Source: Collinsella sp. (GTDB taxonomy: Bacteria > Actinomycetota > Coriobacteriia > Coriobacteriales > Coriobacteriaceae). From it: a DNA stretch of 64,000 nt. The translations under genes and the position numbers were made by a program. The DNA lies in NCBI GenBank assembly GCA_019424905.1, contig JAHYYP010000003.1, forward strand, positions 62,001 through 126,000. Direction: 5' to 3'. Below are positions 17,398 to 25,710 of this stretch, piece by piece. Position 1 is the stretch's first letter; each line of letters starts with the position of its first letter. The notes under the pieces are model-generated. The model had not been told where the DNA came from and did no database searches. It saw nothing but the letters and a program-made list of their open reading frames with translations.

Positions 17398-18468
17398 ATG
17401 TCGCTCGTTCTGGATATCAAAAAGCGCTATCCCGGGTTTATGCTCGACATGCAGCTTGAGGCCGGCGAGGATCGTGTGGCGCTGCTCGGTGCCTCGGGTT
17501 GCGGCAAGAGCTGTACGCTGCGCTGCATCGCCGGCGTGGAGACGCCCGACGAGGGCAAGATCGTCGTCAACGGCGTGACCTTTTTTGACTCGGCGACGGG
17601 CATCAACCTGTCGCCCCAGGAGCGAAAATGCGCCCTGCTGTTCCAAAACTATCAGCTGTTTCCCAACATGACGGTGGCCGATAACGTATGCGCCGGTGTA
17701 AAGGATGCGGGCGACGCCGCCGCGCGCAAAAAGCTCGCCGAGCGCTATCTGGGCATTTTCGGTCTGTCCGATTTTGCCGACCGCTATCCCGCGCGACTCT
17801 CGGGCGGTCAGCAACAACGTGTGGCGCTTGCCCGCATGGTGGCGGCGCATCCGGGCATTTTTATGTTCGACGAGCCCATGAGCGCACTCGATTCCTATCT
17901 TAAGAGCGCCCTCGAACAGAACATGCTCGACCTGTTCGATGTGTGCAACCGCACCGTGCTCTACGTGAGCCACGACATCGACGAAGCGTGCCGCCTGTGC
18001 GGGCGCATCTGCGTGATGCACGACGGGCATGTTGAGGAGATCGGCTCCGTCGAGGACGTGGTCCGCCGTCCGCAGACGCTGGCGGCACTGCGCCTGACGG
18101 GCTGCAAGAACACAAGCCGGGCGCGCAAGATCGGCGACGAAGAAGTTGAGGCCCTCGACTGGGGCATGACCTTTAATGTGGGTCGCGAGGTTCCCGATAA
18201 TGCAGCGTACCTGGGCATTCGCGCAAGCTACTTCCATGTTGACAATCGCGCGGAGCGGGGACGCAACAGCTATGATTTGCACGTGGCCCGCGTGAGCGAT
18301 TCGCGTTTTGAGCGCCTGGTGCTGCTGGACGTGCCGCGCGCTGATGCGCCCACGCGTCTGCAGTGGAAGGTCAACAAGGTGGGCGTGCCTGTCGACGAGC
18401 TGCCGCAAGCAGGCGAGACGCTGCGCATGCACTTCGATGCGAGTAGAATCCACTTGGTTTGTCGATAA
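17398..18468 (+). CDS. modC: Molybdate ABC transporter ATPase
   Basis: 356-residue nucleotide-binding subunit that powers molybdate import. Walker A is GASGCGKS (about residues 30-37), the Q-loop is LLFQNYQLFP, the signature is LSGGQQQRVALAR, Walker B is FMFDEPMSALD, and the switch histidine lies in YVSHDIDEA. The last 120 residues form the regulatory MOP/TOBE-like region. It follows modB by three bases, with GGAGG inside the modB 3' end. Confidence 0.93.
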   Translation: MSLVLDIKKRYPGFMLDMQLEAGEDRVALLGASGCGKSCTLRCIAGVETPDEGKIVVNGVTFFDSATGINLSPQERKCALLFQNYQLFPNMTVADNVCAGVKDAGDAAARKKLAERYLGIFGLSDFADRYPARLSGGQQQRVALARMVAAHPGIFMFDEPMSALDSYLKSALEQNMLDLFDVCNRTVLYVSHDIDEACRLCGRICVMHDGHVEEIGSVEDVVRRPQTLAALRLTGCKNTSRARKIGDEEVEALDWGMTFNVGREVPDNAAYLGIRASYFHVDNRAERGRNSYDLHVARVSDSRFERLVLLDVPRADAPTRLQWKVNKVGVPVDELPQAGETLRMHFDASRIHLVCR

Positions 18469-18669
18469 CGCCGGGTAATGCCGTCGGGGATATAAGCCTC
18501 GGCGGCTTTGTCTTGCCGCGCGCCGAATGAGGGATGGCAAACTCTTATCAATTAAGATAATTATTTATTAAACGACGGCACACGAGGCTGTCGTACGAAT
18601 GTCAACGGTGTTCGCATGGTCGACGACCGTTGATATAGTTGACCTTAACTTGTAAAGGAGGGTGCGCAC
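18469..18669. other. Intergenic region after modC
   Basis: A GC-rich hairpin (GCCGTCGGGG with CCTCGGCGGC, 18479-18506) with a weak T tail probably ends modABC. The following AT-rich stretch (near 18540-18575) is a likely promoter zone for the leader ORF and the double-cubane operon. Nothing else is recognised. Confidence 0.5.
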
Positions 18670-18738
18670 ATGCCGCAGATGACATACATTCGCCGCGTTG
18701 CCGCGCGTGCCCTATATATGGCTCGGAGCCGCATATGA
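18670..18738 (+). CDS. Short leader ORF (22 codons)
   Basis: ATG after an excellent AAAGGAGGG site with seven-base spacing, encoding a 22-residue basic peptide (MPQMTYIRRVAARALYMARS, then RI) before TGA. It lies 160 bases ahead of the first double-cubane protein gene and has no homologue that I recognise. The strong ribosome binding site suggests it is translated. It could be a leader peptide that senses translation speed or a small functional protein; there is no run of one regulatory amino acid, although Arg is abundant (5 of 22). Confidence 0.5.
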   Translation: MPQMTYIRRVAARALYMARSRI

Positions 18739-18897
18739 GCAGGTATGTTCACGGCTCCGGGAGAGACGACGCACAACTAAATAATCAGCTGCAAAGCAGG
18801 TTCCCCAAAATTCCGGGTTTAGGCGCGGTCGGGTTTTCGCCACCCACCGTGCAGCAATACCGTAGCTATTCATTTTTGATTCGAGAGGGGAACCGTC

Positions 18898-20181
18898 ATG
18901 GCTGAAGAATTTGATTTCCATCCGATGTGGGAGAGCCTCGGCATGAATCTTGCCGACCACGACATGCTGCTGGGCGCCGTGGGCCAGATGTACGGCGATA
19001 TGTTCCTGACGCAGAACAATCGCCCCAAGTCCACGTCCTACCTGGATTTTGTCGCCACCAACATCCACAGCGGCCGTATTAAGGAGATGCTCGACAAGAA
19101 GGAGGCCGGCGAGGCCACCAAGATCGTCGGTTCGTTCTGTGTGTACGTGCCCGAGGAGATCGTACTTGCCTGTGACGGCATTCCAGTTGGTCTGTGCTCG
19201 GGTGCCGACTGGGCGACCGACAAGGTCGAGGAGCATCTGCCGCGCAACACCTGCCCGCTCATCAAGAGCTTTGCCGGCTTTAAGCTGGGCGAGGTCTGCC
19301 CCTACATTGAGTCGAGTGACTTGGTGGTAGGCGAGAACACCTGCGATGGCAAGAAGAAGGCCTACGAGTTCTTTGCCACGCAAAAGAACATGTACGTCAT
19401 GGATATTCCCAACGTGCACGACGAGTCGACGCTCGTGACCTGGAAGGCCGAGGTTAAAAAGCTTGCCGCCAAGATCGAGGAAGAGTGCGGCGTCACGATT
19501 ACGCCTGAGCGCCTGAAGGCTGCCATCCACGCCGTCAACGAGAAGCGTCGCGCCCTGCAGCGTCTGGCTGCGACCCGCGCTGCCGATCCGGCGCCCATCA
19601 GCGGTCTCGACAGCCTGCTGACCGTTCAGGCCGCCTTTATGGATGACACGCCGCGTCTGACCGGCGCCATCAACGAAATGGCGGCTGAGTGCGAGCAGCG
19701 CGTTGAGGCCGGCGAGGGTGTGGCGCCCAAGGGCACCAAGCGCATCCTGTACACCGGTACGCCCATGGCCGTGCCCAACTGGAAGCTGTTCAACCTCATC
19801 GAGAAGGCCGGCGGCGTCGTGGTGGGCGAGGAGTCCTGCACGGGCTCGCGCTACTACAAGGACCTGGTCGACGAGTCCGGTGAGACGGTTGACGAGATGC
19901 TCGACGCCATCGCCGAGCGCTACTTTAAGATCAACTGCGCCGTCTTTACGCCCAACGACCAGCGTATGAAGGACATTGTCCAGATGGCCAAGGACCTGCA
20001 TGCCGACGGCATCGTCGACGTGGCCTTGCAGTTCTGCACGCTCTACGAGATGGAGTCGTTTGCCGTGGAGAAGGCCGCCGAAGAGGCCGGCATCCCGTTT
20101 ATGCACATCACGACCGACTACGCCGGCGAGGATGCAGGCCAACTGCAAACCAGGATTGAGGCTTTCTTGGAAACCATTTAG
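18898..20181 (+). CDS. Double-cubane cluster / 2-hydroxyacyl-CoA dehydratase-type protein 1
   Basis: 427-residue member of the HgdB/BcrC superfamily. It resembles the stand-alone double-cubane [8Fe-9S] proteins (E. coli YjiM type), which with an ATPase partner carry out very low-potential reductions. Cysteine motifs: GSFCVYVPEE, NTCPLIKSFAGF, GENTCDGKKKAYE, and EESCTGSRYYKD in the second half. The paired paralogue and the activator downstream support this assignment over a two-subunit dehydratase with a defined CoA substrate. The physiological substrate is unknown. The start follows GAGAGGGGAACC. Confidence 0.82.
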   Translation: MAEEFDFHPMWESLGMNLADHDMLLGAVGQMYGDMFLTQNNRPKSTSYLDFVATNIHSGRIKEMLDKKEAGEATKIVGSFCVYVPEEIVLACDGIPVGLCSGADWATDKVEEHLPRNTCPLIKSFAGFKLGEVCPYIESSDLVVGENTCDGKKKAYEFFATQKNMYVMDIPNVHDESTLVTWKAEVKKLAAKIEEECGVTITPERLKAAIHAVNEKRRALQRLAATRAADPAPISGLDSLLTVQAAFMDDTPRLTGAINEMAAECEQRVEAGEGVAPKGTKRILYTGTPMAVPNWKLFNLIEKAGGVVVGEESCTGSRYYKDLVDESGETVDEMLDAIAERYFKINCAVFTPNDQRMKDIVQMAKDLHADGIVDVALQFCTLYEMESFAVEKAAEEAGIPFMHITTDYAGEDAGQLQTRIEAFLETI

Positions 20182-20199
20182 GGCTATCCGGTCCAGCGG

Positions 20200-20295
20200 C
20201 TTCCCCAAGCACCCGATCTTGCCGTTCAAACCATCGCTTGCATACCAAAGTACGCGGCGCTCCTCTTTCACGGCAACCTCGGGCACCTGGGAAAG
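20200..20295. repeat. 96-base repeat, family 2, copy A
   Basis: The sequence from CTTCCCCAAGCACCCGATCT to CACCTGGGAAAG matches 21500-21595 base for base in layout, with scattered substitutions. The ends are inversely related and a small central hairpin is present. It follows the first double-cubane gene. Confidence 0.8.
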
Positions 20296-20335
20296 CCGTT
20301 TCCTTGGTTGGTTAAAAGGTTTGTTAAGGAGTTAT

Positions 20336-21499
20336 ATGTCGGAAAATATTGAGCAGCCGTTGCCGTCCACGTTTGAGGAGTTCAACGAGCAACGCAAGGC
20401 GGCGTTTATTCGCGTCAAGGATTATAAGCAGGCGGGTAATCGCCTGGTCGGTTTTCTGTGCAGCTACACGCCGCTCGAGATTATCGATGCCGCGGGGGCT
20501 GCGAGCGTGGCGCTGTGCGGCACGTCCGACGAGGTGATTCCCGAGGCCGAGAAGGTGCTGCCGGCAAACCTGTGCCCGCTCATCAAGTCTACGTATGGTT
20601 TTGCCTATTCGCAAAAGTGCCCGTTTACGTACTTTAGCGACATGATCATCGGTGAGACCACCTGCGACGGCAAGAAGAAGATGTACGAGCTGCTCAACGA
20701 GCTCAAGCGCACGCACATTCTGCATCTTCCGCAGGGCCGCGATCGAGCCTACGAGCGCGAGGGCTGGTACGAGGAGTGCCGTCTGCTCAAGGAGGAGCTC
20801 GAGAACTTCTACGGCATCGCGATTACCGACGATGATCTGCGCGCTGCCGTCCGTCGCCGCAACCGCTTGCGTGCGGCCCAGCTCGAGATGTTTGCGCTGC
20901 AGGCCAACCAGCCGGCGGCCATGAGCGGCGTCGACCTGATGAGCACCATGTTTGCCGGTACGTTTAGCTTTGATATCGAGGCCTATACGCAGCAGCTGGA
21001 GCAAAAGGTTGTCAAGCTGCGCGAGGCCTACGACGCGAGCGAGCGCCCGGTTGCGGCGGATGCCAAGCGCATTCTGATCACCGGCTGCCCGGTGGGCGGC
21101 GTGATCAACAAGATCGGTCGCACCATCGAGTCCAACGGTGGTGTGGTCGTGTGCATGGACGACTGCTCGGGCGAGCGCACGGCGGCCATGATGATCGACC
21201 CGGAGGCTCCCGACATCCTTCGCGCCATCGCCGACCGTTACCTGGATATCAACTGCTCGGTCATGACGCCCAACGACGGTCGTATGGAAAACACGCTGAC
21301 CATGTGCGAGAAGTATCACGTCGATGGCGTAGTGGAGAGCGTGCTCCAGGCGTGCCACACCTTTAACGTGGAGAGTGCGCGCATGCAGGAGGCTGTCGAG
21401 GGTGCGGGCATTCCGTACATGAAGATCGAGACCGACTACAGCAACGGCGACATGGGACAGATCGAGACCCGCATCGCCGCCTTCATCGAAACCCTCTAG
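20336..21499 (+). CDS. Double-cubane cluster / 2-hydroxyacyl-CoA dehydratase-type protein 2
   Basis: 387-residue paralogue of the gene before it, with the same motifs in order: VGFLCSYTPLEI, NLCPLIKSTYGF, GETTCDGKKKMYE, ITGCPVGGV and MDDCSGERTA. It is expected to carry the same kind of Fe-S cluster and to be activated by the ATPase encoded next. It differs mainly by a shorter N-terminus. ATG 20336 follows TTAAGGAG; an upstream extension in the same frame would run through the end of the previous gene and the repeat, and is rejected. Two paralogues could form a heterodimer or serve two substrates. Confidence 0.82.
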   Translation: MSENIEQPLPSTFEEFNEQRKAAFIRVKDYKQAGNRLVGFLCSYTPLEIIDAAGAASVALCGTSDEVIPEAEKVLPANLCPLIKSTYGFAYSQKCPFTYFSDMIIGETTCDGKKKMYELLNELKRTHILHLPQGRDRAYEREGWYEECRLLKEELENFYGIAITDDDLRAAVRRRNRLRAAQLEMFALQANQPAAMSGVDLMSTMFAGTFSFDIEAYTQQLEQKVVKLREAYDASERPVAADAKRILITGCPVGGVINKIGRTIESNGGVVVCMDDCSGERTAAMMIDPEAPDILRAIADRYLDINCSVMTPNDGRMENTLTMCEKYHVDGVVESVLQACHTFNVESARMQEAVEGAGIPYMKIETDYSNGDMGQIETRIAAFIETL

Positions 21500-21595
21500 C
21501 TTCCTCAGGCACCGGATCTTGCTCCTCAAACCGTCGCTTGCGTACCCAATGTACGCTGCGCTCCTCTTTCGGGGCAATCTCCGGCACCTGAGAAA
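21500..21595. repeat. 96-base repeat, family 2, copy B
   Basis: Same length and about three-quarters identical to 20200-20295. Here the end-to-end inverted relation is clear (CTCAGGCACCGGA near the start, TCCGGCACCTGAG near the end), with a GCGTAC/GTACGC hairpin in the middle. Confidence 0.8.
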
Positions 21596-21654
21596 CCTAG
21601 AGCTAAGGCGCCTGAACGCGCCGCTACCTTTGATGTTTAGATTGGGAGAGAGCC

Positions 21655-22419
21655 ATGATAGGGATCGGGATCGATATCGGGTCTACGGCGGCTAAGGCTG
21701 CTGTGGTCGATGGAGGGGGTTCGGTGGCGTGGACGTGCGTGCAGCCAACCGGGTTCTCCTCGGTCGATGCTTCCGAGCGGCTGCGCGAGGCACTGGCAGC
21801 GGCGGGTTATGACGTGGCTGCCGACGACGTGCGCGTGGTCGCGACTGGCTACGGCCGTGTTGCCGTGCTCTATGCGCACAAGGTCGTGACCGAGATCACC
21901 TGTCACGGCACCGGTGCCGTGCGCCTGTTTGGCGATCACGGCACGGTGATTGACGTAGGCGGCCAGGACACCAAGGTCATTCAGCTTAAAAGTGGCCGCG
22001 TGGCCAAGTTCGCCATGAACGACAAGTGCGCCGCCGGCACGGGGCGCTTTTTGGAGATCATGGCCGACCGCCTAGGTATTTCCCAGCAACAGATGGCCGA
22101 CCTGGCGCGTTCCGGCGAACCCACCAAGATCAGCAGCATGTGCACCGTGTTTGCCGAAAGCGAGGTCATCAGTCTGATCGGTCGCGGTGAGCCGCGCGAG
22201 AACATTGCGCGTGGCGTGATCGAGAGCGTGGTCTCGCGCGTGGCGACCATGGCCGGGCAGGCCGCGGGCGCCCCGTACTACCTGACCGGTGGCCTGTGCG
22301 AGAACGCCTTCGTGGTGGAGCGGTTGGGCGAGCTACTGAGGTCGCCGGTGACCACCTCGCCCCAGGCTCGCTTTGCCGGAGCGATCGGTGCGGCGATTCG
22401 CGCGCAGGCGCTCAATTAA
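21655..22419 (+). CDS. ATP-dependent activator of double-cubane/dehydratase proteins
   Basis: 254-residue ASKHA-fold ATPase (HgdC/BadF-BadG/YjiL type) that hydrolyses ATP to inject an electron into its partner. Visible motifs: GIDIGSTAAKAAV (phosphate 1), VIDVGGQDTKVIQ, the Fe-S cysteine loop NDKCAAGTGRFLE, a second cysteine in SSMCTVFAESEV, and GGLCENAFVVE near the end. The homodimer would bind one [4Fe-4S] cluster between subunits. It follows the two putative partner proteins directly, so it likely serves both. Start ATG follows GGGAGAG. Confidence 0.88.
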   Translation: MIGIGIDIGSTAAKAAVVDGGGSVAWTCVQPTGFSSVDASERLREALAAAGYDVAADDVRVVATGYGRVAVLYAHKVVTEITCHGTGAVRLFGDHGTVIDVGGQDTKVIQLKSGRVAKFAMNDKCAAGTGRFLEIMADRLGISQQQMADLARSGEPTKISSMCTVFAESEVISLIGRGEPRENIARGVIESVVSRVATMAGQAAGAPYYLTGGLCENAFVVERLGELLRSPVTTSPQARFAGAIGAAIRAQALN

Positions 22420-22489
22420 TGCATCCGCCGCAGGCTCGCATTCATGCGTATACTGGGAGAAAATGATTGACCGATGAGAGGAGGTATCG

Positions 22490-23539
22490 ATGGCTGACGA
22501 TCAGATTAAGCTCACGTCTATGACTGCCGCGAGCGGTTGAGCCGCTAAGTTGGCTCCTGGAGCCCTCGCCCAGGTCCTGGGCGACTTGCCAAATGTGCCC
22601 AACGACAATCTGCTCGTGGGGTTCGATACCTCCGACGATGCGAGTGTCTTCCGTGTTGGCGATAACTTAGGCCTCGTTCAGTCCATCGACTTCTTCCCGC
22701 CGATGGTCGACGACCCGTATCTGTTTGGCCAGATCGCTGCGGCCAACTCGCTGTCGGACATCTACGCCATGGGCGGGCGGCCGAGCCATGCCATGAACTT
22801 GCTGTGCATTCCGAGCTGCCTGGGCATCGAGGTCGCCGGCCAGATTCTGGCGGGCGGCGCCGACAAGTGCGTCGAGGCGGGTTGCTCCATCGCGGGCGGC
22901 CATACCATCAACGACGACGAGCCCAAGTACGGCCTGTCCGTGAGCGGCTTTGTCGCGCTCGGCCGCATGCTCGCCAACAGCGGTGCATGCGTGGGCGATG
23001 TCCTGCTGCTGACCAAGGCGGTTGGCTCGGGCATCATCACCACAGCCATCAAGGGCGAGCTCATCGAGCAGGACGAGGCCGCAGCCATGTTTGACTCGAT
23101 GTGCACCCTTAACGAGGCGCCGATTCGTCTGGCCGAGGGACTTGAGCTTCACGGCTGCACCGATGTCACGGGCTTTGGCCTGATCGGGCACGCGTGCGAG
23201 ATGGCCGAGGGCTCGGGCGTGCAGGTTGAGCTTGCGTCGGGAGCGGTACCGCTCTTTGACCAGGTGCTCGACATGGCGCGTCTGGGCATTATCCCCGCGG
23301 GCTCCTACCGCAACCAGGACTTCTTTGGCCCGCGTGTGGCTGCCGACGAGGACCTGGAGCCGGGTATGTTGGATGCGCTGTACGATCCGCAGACCTCGGG
23401 CGGCTTGCTCATCGCGGCGCCTGCTGCCGATGTGGATGAGCTTGCGCGCCGTCTGCATGCCGAAGGACGTATTGCCGCCGTCGTCGGTCGCGTGTGCGAG
23501 CCGGTGCCAGGCGGTCCTGCCGTCCACGTTGTTCGCTAG
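22490..23539 (+). CDS. selD: Selenophosphate synthetase, itself a selenoprotein (UGA at codon 17)
   Basis: 349-residue enzyme that makes selenophosphate from selenide and ATP. The ATG at 22490 follows GAGAGGAGG. Codon 17 (22538-22540) is TGA, in the context A-S-G-U-A-A-K, exactly where SelD proteins carry a catalytic Cys or Sec beside the essential Lys (K20 here). Reading resumes in frame for 332 more codons, with the family motifs GFDTSDDASVF, SIDFFPPMVDDP, AGGHTINDDEPKYG and PQTSGG. A downstream in-frame start at 22550 would drop the active site, so it is rejected. Selenocysteine machinery is present in the window. Confidence 0.93.
22552..22582 (+). promoter_or_regulatory. Candidate SECIS hairpins of selD
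   Basis: Two small hairpins follow the UGA: GGCTC/GAGCC, beginning exactly 12 bases after the codon (22552-22564), and GCCCAG/CTGGGC with a GTC loop (22568-22582). Bacterial SECIS elements normally start about 11-12 bases downstream, which favours the first; the second has a loop more like the GGUC type. Confidence 0.45.
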
Positions 23540-23599
23540 CCCGCACGTTTATGTAACTGTTTACCGTTCTCTAGAACGGTTCTTTCGAAAGGAAAAGCT

Positions 23600-24226
23600 A
23601 TGTCTACCAAGATTGAAGTCAATGCCATGGGCGATGCCTGCCCGCTGCCCGTCGTTAAGACGCTCAAAGCCCTGAAGCAGCTCGATGGAGAGGGCGCCGT
23701 CGTGACCTCGGTCGACAACGAGACCGCCGTCAAGAACATCTCCAAGATGGCGCAGGAGAAGGGCTGCACGGCCTCGGTCGAGAAGGTTTCTGACGCCGAG
23801 TGGCACGTGACCGTGGCGACCTCTGGCGCCGTTGCCGTGGCTGATCCCGAGCAGGATGACGCTGCCTTTTGTGATGCCAGCGCCGGCAAGGGCAAGCTCG
23901 TCATTTCCGTCTACACCGACTGTATGGGCCGCGGCGACGACGAGCTGGGCCACAAGCTCATGAAGGCCTTCATCTTTGCCGTGACGCAGCAGGAGGAGCT
24001 GCCCGCGACCATGTTGTTCTACAACGGCGGCGCCAAGCTCACCGTCGAGGGCTCGCCGGTGCTCGACGACCTGAAGGGACTGGCCGAGCAGGGCGTCGAG
24101 ATTCTCACCTGCGGTACCTGCCTCGATCACTATGGCATTAAAGACCAGCTTGCGGTGGGCGAGGTCACCAACATGTACGTGATCGTGGAGAAGATGGAGC
24201 AGGCCGTGCGCGTCGTGCGCCCGTAG
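23600..24226 (+). CDS. yedF: Sulfurtransferase-like selenium metabolism protein YedF
   Basis: 208-residue two-domain protein. The N-terminal 75 residues are a TusA/SirA domain with the CPLPVVKTLKAL motif, whose cysteine would carry persulfide or selenide. The C-terminal half is DsrE-like and has CGTCLDHYG. The combination is typical of YedF, found almost only beside selD in organisms that use selenium. It probably shuttles selenium between cysteine desulfurase and SelD or an acceptor enzyme; this has not been proven in most species. AAAGG precedes the start, 60 bases after selD. Confidence 0.88.
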   Translation: MSTKIEVNAMGDACPLPVVKTLKALKQLDGEGAVVTSVDNETAVKNISKMAQEKGCTASVEKVSDAEWHVTVATSGAVAVADPEQDDAAFCDASAGKGKLVISVYTDCMGRGDDELGHKLMKAFIFAVTQQEELPATMLFYNGGAKLTVEGSPVLDDLKGLAEQGVEILTCGTCLDHYGIKDQLAVGEVTNMYVIVEKMEQAVRVVRP

Positions 24227-24245
24227 CGTATTGGTTGGAGTTGCC

Positions 24246-24497
24246 ATGAGGGAGAAGCGCCCGGCGCTTGTCATCACGTTTCCTACCACGGCGGCCGCCA
24301 TGGGGTGCGAGACCCTATGCGTCGAGCGCGGCCTTCCCGGGCGTACGATTCCCGTGCCCGGGGAGGTCGCTGCCGGCTGCGGCTTGGCGTGGAAGGCGCT
24401 GCCTTCGGATGAGGACCTGCTGCGCGGCGAGCTTGCCGCGGCGGGCGTCCCCACCGAGGGCTTTACGGTAATCGACATGTGGGAGGTCGTGCGATGA
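24246..24497 (+). CDS. DUF3343 putative Se/S carrier-like protein
   Basis: 83-residue protein with the DUF3343 layout: a short beta strand (ALVITFPTT), then METxC-like GCETLCVERGLPGRTIPVPG and AAGCGLAWKA. Two cysteines (about 22 and 45) could bind sulfur or selenium. The family sits with yedF and selD in many anaerobes, and its exact role is unknown. ATG 24246 follows TTGGAG; the stop overlaps the start of the next gene (ATGA). A longer relative with the same core is at 52022. Confidence 0.78.
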   Translation: MREKRPALVITFPTTAAAMGCETLCVERGLPGRTIPVPGEVAAGCGLAWKALPSDEDLLRGELAAAGVPTEGFTVIDMWEVVR

Positions 24498-25633
24498 TCT
24501 ACCTGGATAACGCGGCGACGACCATGCATAAGCCGCAGACGGTGATCGATGCCGTGACGCAGGCGATGTGTTCGCTCGGCAATGCCGGGCGCGGGGCCAC
24601 GTCGGGTGCCCTCGATGCCGCTCGTACGATTCATGCTTGCCGTGCCAAGCTTGCGCGCTTGCTGGGCTGCCCGAGGGCGGACCATGTTTGTTTTACGCCC
24701 AATTCTACGGCGGCGCTCAACACGGCGATTAACGGCGTGGTGCGTCCCGGCGACCGCGTGGTCATAACGGTGCTCGAGCACAACTCCGTGCTGCGTCCGC
24801 TCAACCGCCTGGCGGTAGAGCGGGGCGTGACCGTTGAGCATGCGGGCTGCGACGCGAACGGCGCGCTCGACTACGACGAGCTCGAGCGGCTGGTGACGCC
24901 TGGCACGCGTGCCGTGGTGGTGACGCACGCCTCCAATGTGACCGGCAACTCCGTTGATGTTGCACGTGTGGCGGCTGTGGCTCATGCGGCCGGTGCACTC
25001 GTGATCGTCGATGCCTCGCAGTCTGCCGGCACGGCGCATATCGATATGCAGGCCATGGGGCTCGACGTCGTGTGCTTTACCGGCCACAAGGGGCTCATGG
25101 GACCCCAAGGCACCGGCGGTCTGGCCGTGGCAGAGGGCATTGACGTGTCTCCGTGGGCCATGGGCGGCACGGGCGTGCACAGCTTCGACCCGCTGCAGCC
25201 GCTTGAGTGGCCCACGCGCCTTGAGGCCGGTACGCTCAACGGCCATGGCATCGCGGGCCTTTCCGCTGGTCTCGACTTTATCGAGGCCCAGGGTGGGGTC
25301 GAGGCGATTGCTTCCCACGAGCGTGCGCTCGCTGATCGCTTCCTTACCGGTGTGCGCGAGATTCCGGGGATTAAGCTCTACGGTGCGTTTGACCAACCCG
25401 CGCGCTCGGCGATCGTGTCGCTCAACGTGGGCGATATCGACTCTGCCGAGATCTCGGACGCGCTCATGCAAGGGTGGGGGATTGCGACGCGCCCCGGCGC
25501 CCATTGCGCCCCGCTCATGCACCGTGCGCTGGGGACCGAGCGCCAGGGCGTCGTCCGTTTCTCGTTTGGGTATTTCAACACGACCGAAGAAGTCGACACG
25601 GCTATCGATGCTCTGTGCGATTTAGCCTGCTAA
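24494..25633 (+). CDS. Class V aminotransferase, cysteine desulfurase of the selenium cluster
   Basis: 379-residue PLP enzyme of the NifS/CsdB family. The opening IYLDNAATT is typical, the PLP lysine is in TGHKGLMGPQGTGG, and the catalytic cysteine is in RPGAHCAPLMH near residue 340. It matches the desulfurase subgroup that is often encoded with yedF and DUF3343. It may act on cysteine or selenocysteine to supply persulfide or selenide. The four-base overlap with the preceding gene shows translational coupling. It is followed by a terminator. Confidence 0.85.
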   Translation: MIYLDNAATTMHKPQTVIDAVTQAMCSLGNAGRGATSGALDAARTIHACRAKLARLLGCPRADHVCFTPNSTAALNTAINGVVRPGDRVVITVLEHNSVLRPLNRLAVERGVTVEHAGCDANGALDYDELERLVTPGTRAVVVTHASNVTGNSVDVARVAAVAHAAGALVIVDASQSAGTAHIDMQAMGLDVVCFTGHKGLMGPQGTGGLAVAEGIDVSPWAMGGTGVHSFDPLQPLEWPTRLEAGTLNGHGIAGLSAGLDFIEAQGGVEAIASHERALADRFLTGVREIPGIKLYGAFDQPARSAIVSLNVGDIDSAEISDALMQGWGIATRPGAHCAPLMHRALGTERQGVVRFSFGYFNTTEEVDTAIDALCDLAC

Positions 25634-25655
25634 AGCTGCTAGACCGTTTATACTT

Positions 25656-25688
25656 GCGGGATGGGTGTTTTTGCCCGTCCCGTTTTTG
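25656..25688 (+). terminator. Terminator of the selenium operon
   Basis: CGGGATGGG pairs with CCCGTCCCG around a T-rich loop and is followed by five T, 23 bases after the desulfurase gene. Confidence 0.8.
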
Positions 25689-25710
25689 TTTCGACCCGAA
25701 AGGTGTGCAT

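Noticed and set aside
16528..18540. 670-codon minus-strand frame over modB-modC
   Set aside because: Antisense to intact ABC transporter genes with all motifs, and no ribosome binding site.
19976..20335. N-terminal extension of the second double-cubane protein
   Set aside because: It reads a wrong frame of the preceding gene and the 96-base repeat. TTAAGGAG sits at the shorter start.
22550..23539. Shorter selD starting after the TGA
   Set aside because: It would lose the catalytic residue and the essential Lys, and there is no ribosome binding site; the ATG at 22490 has a strong one.
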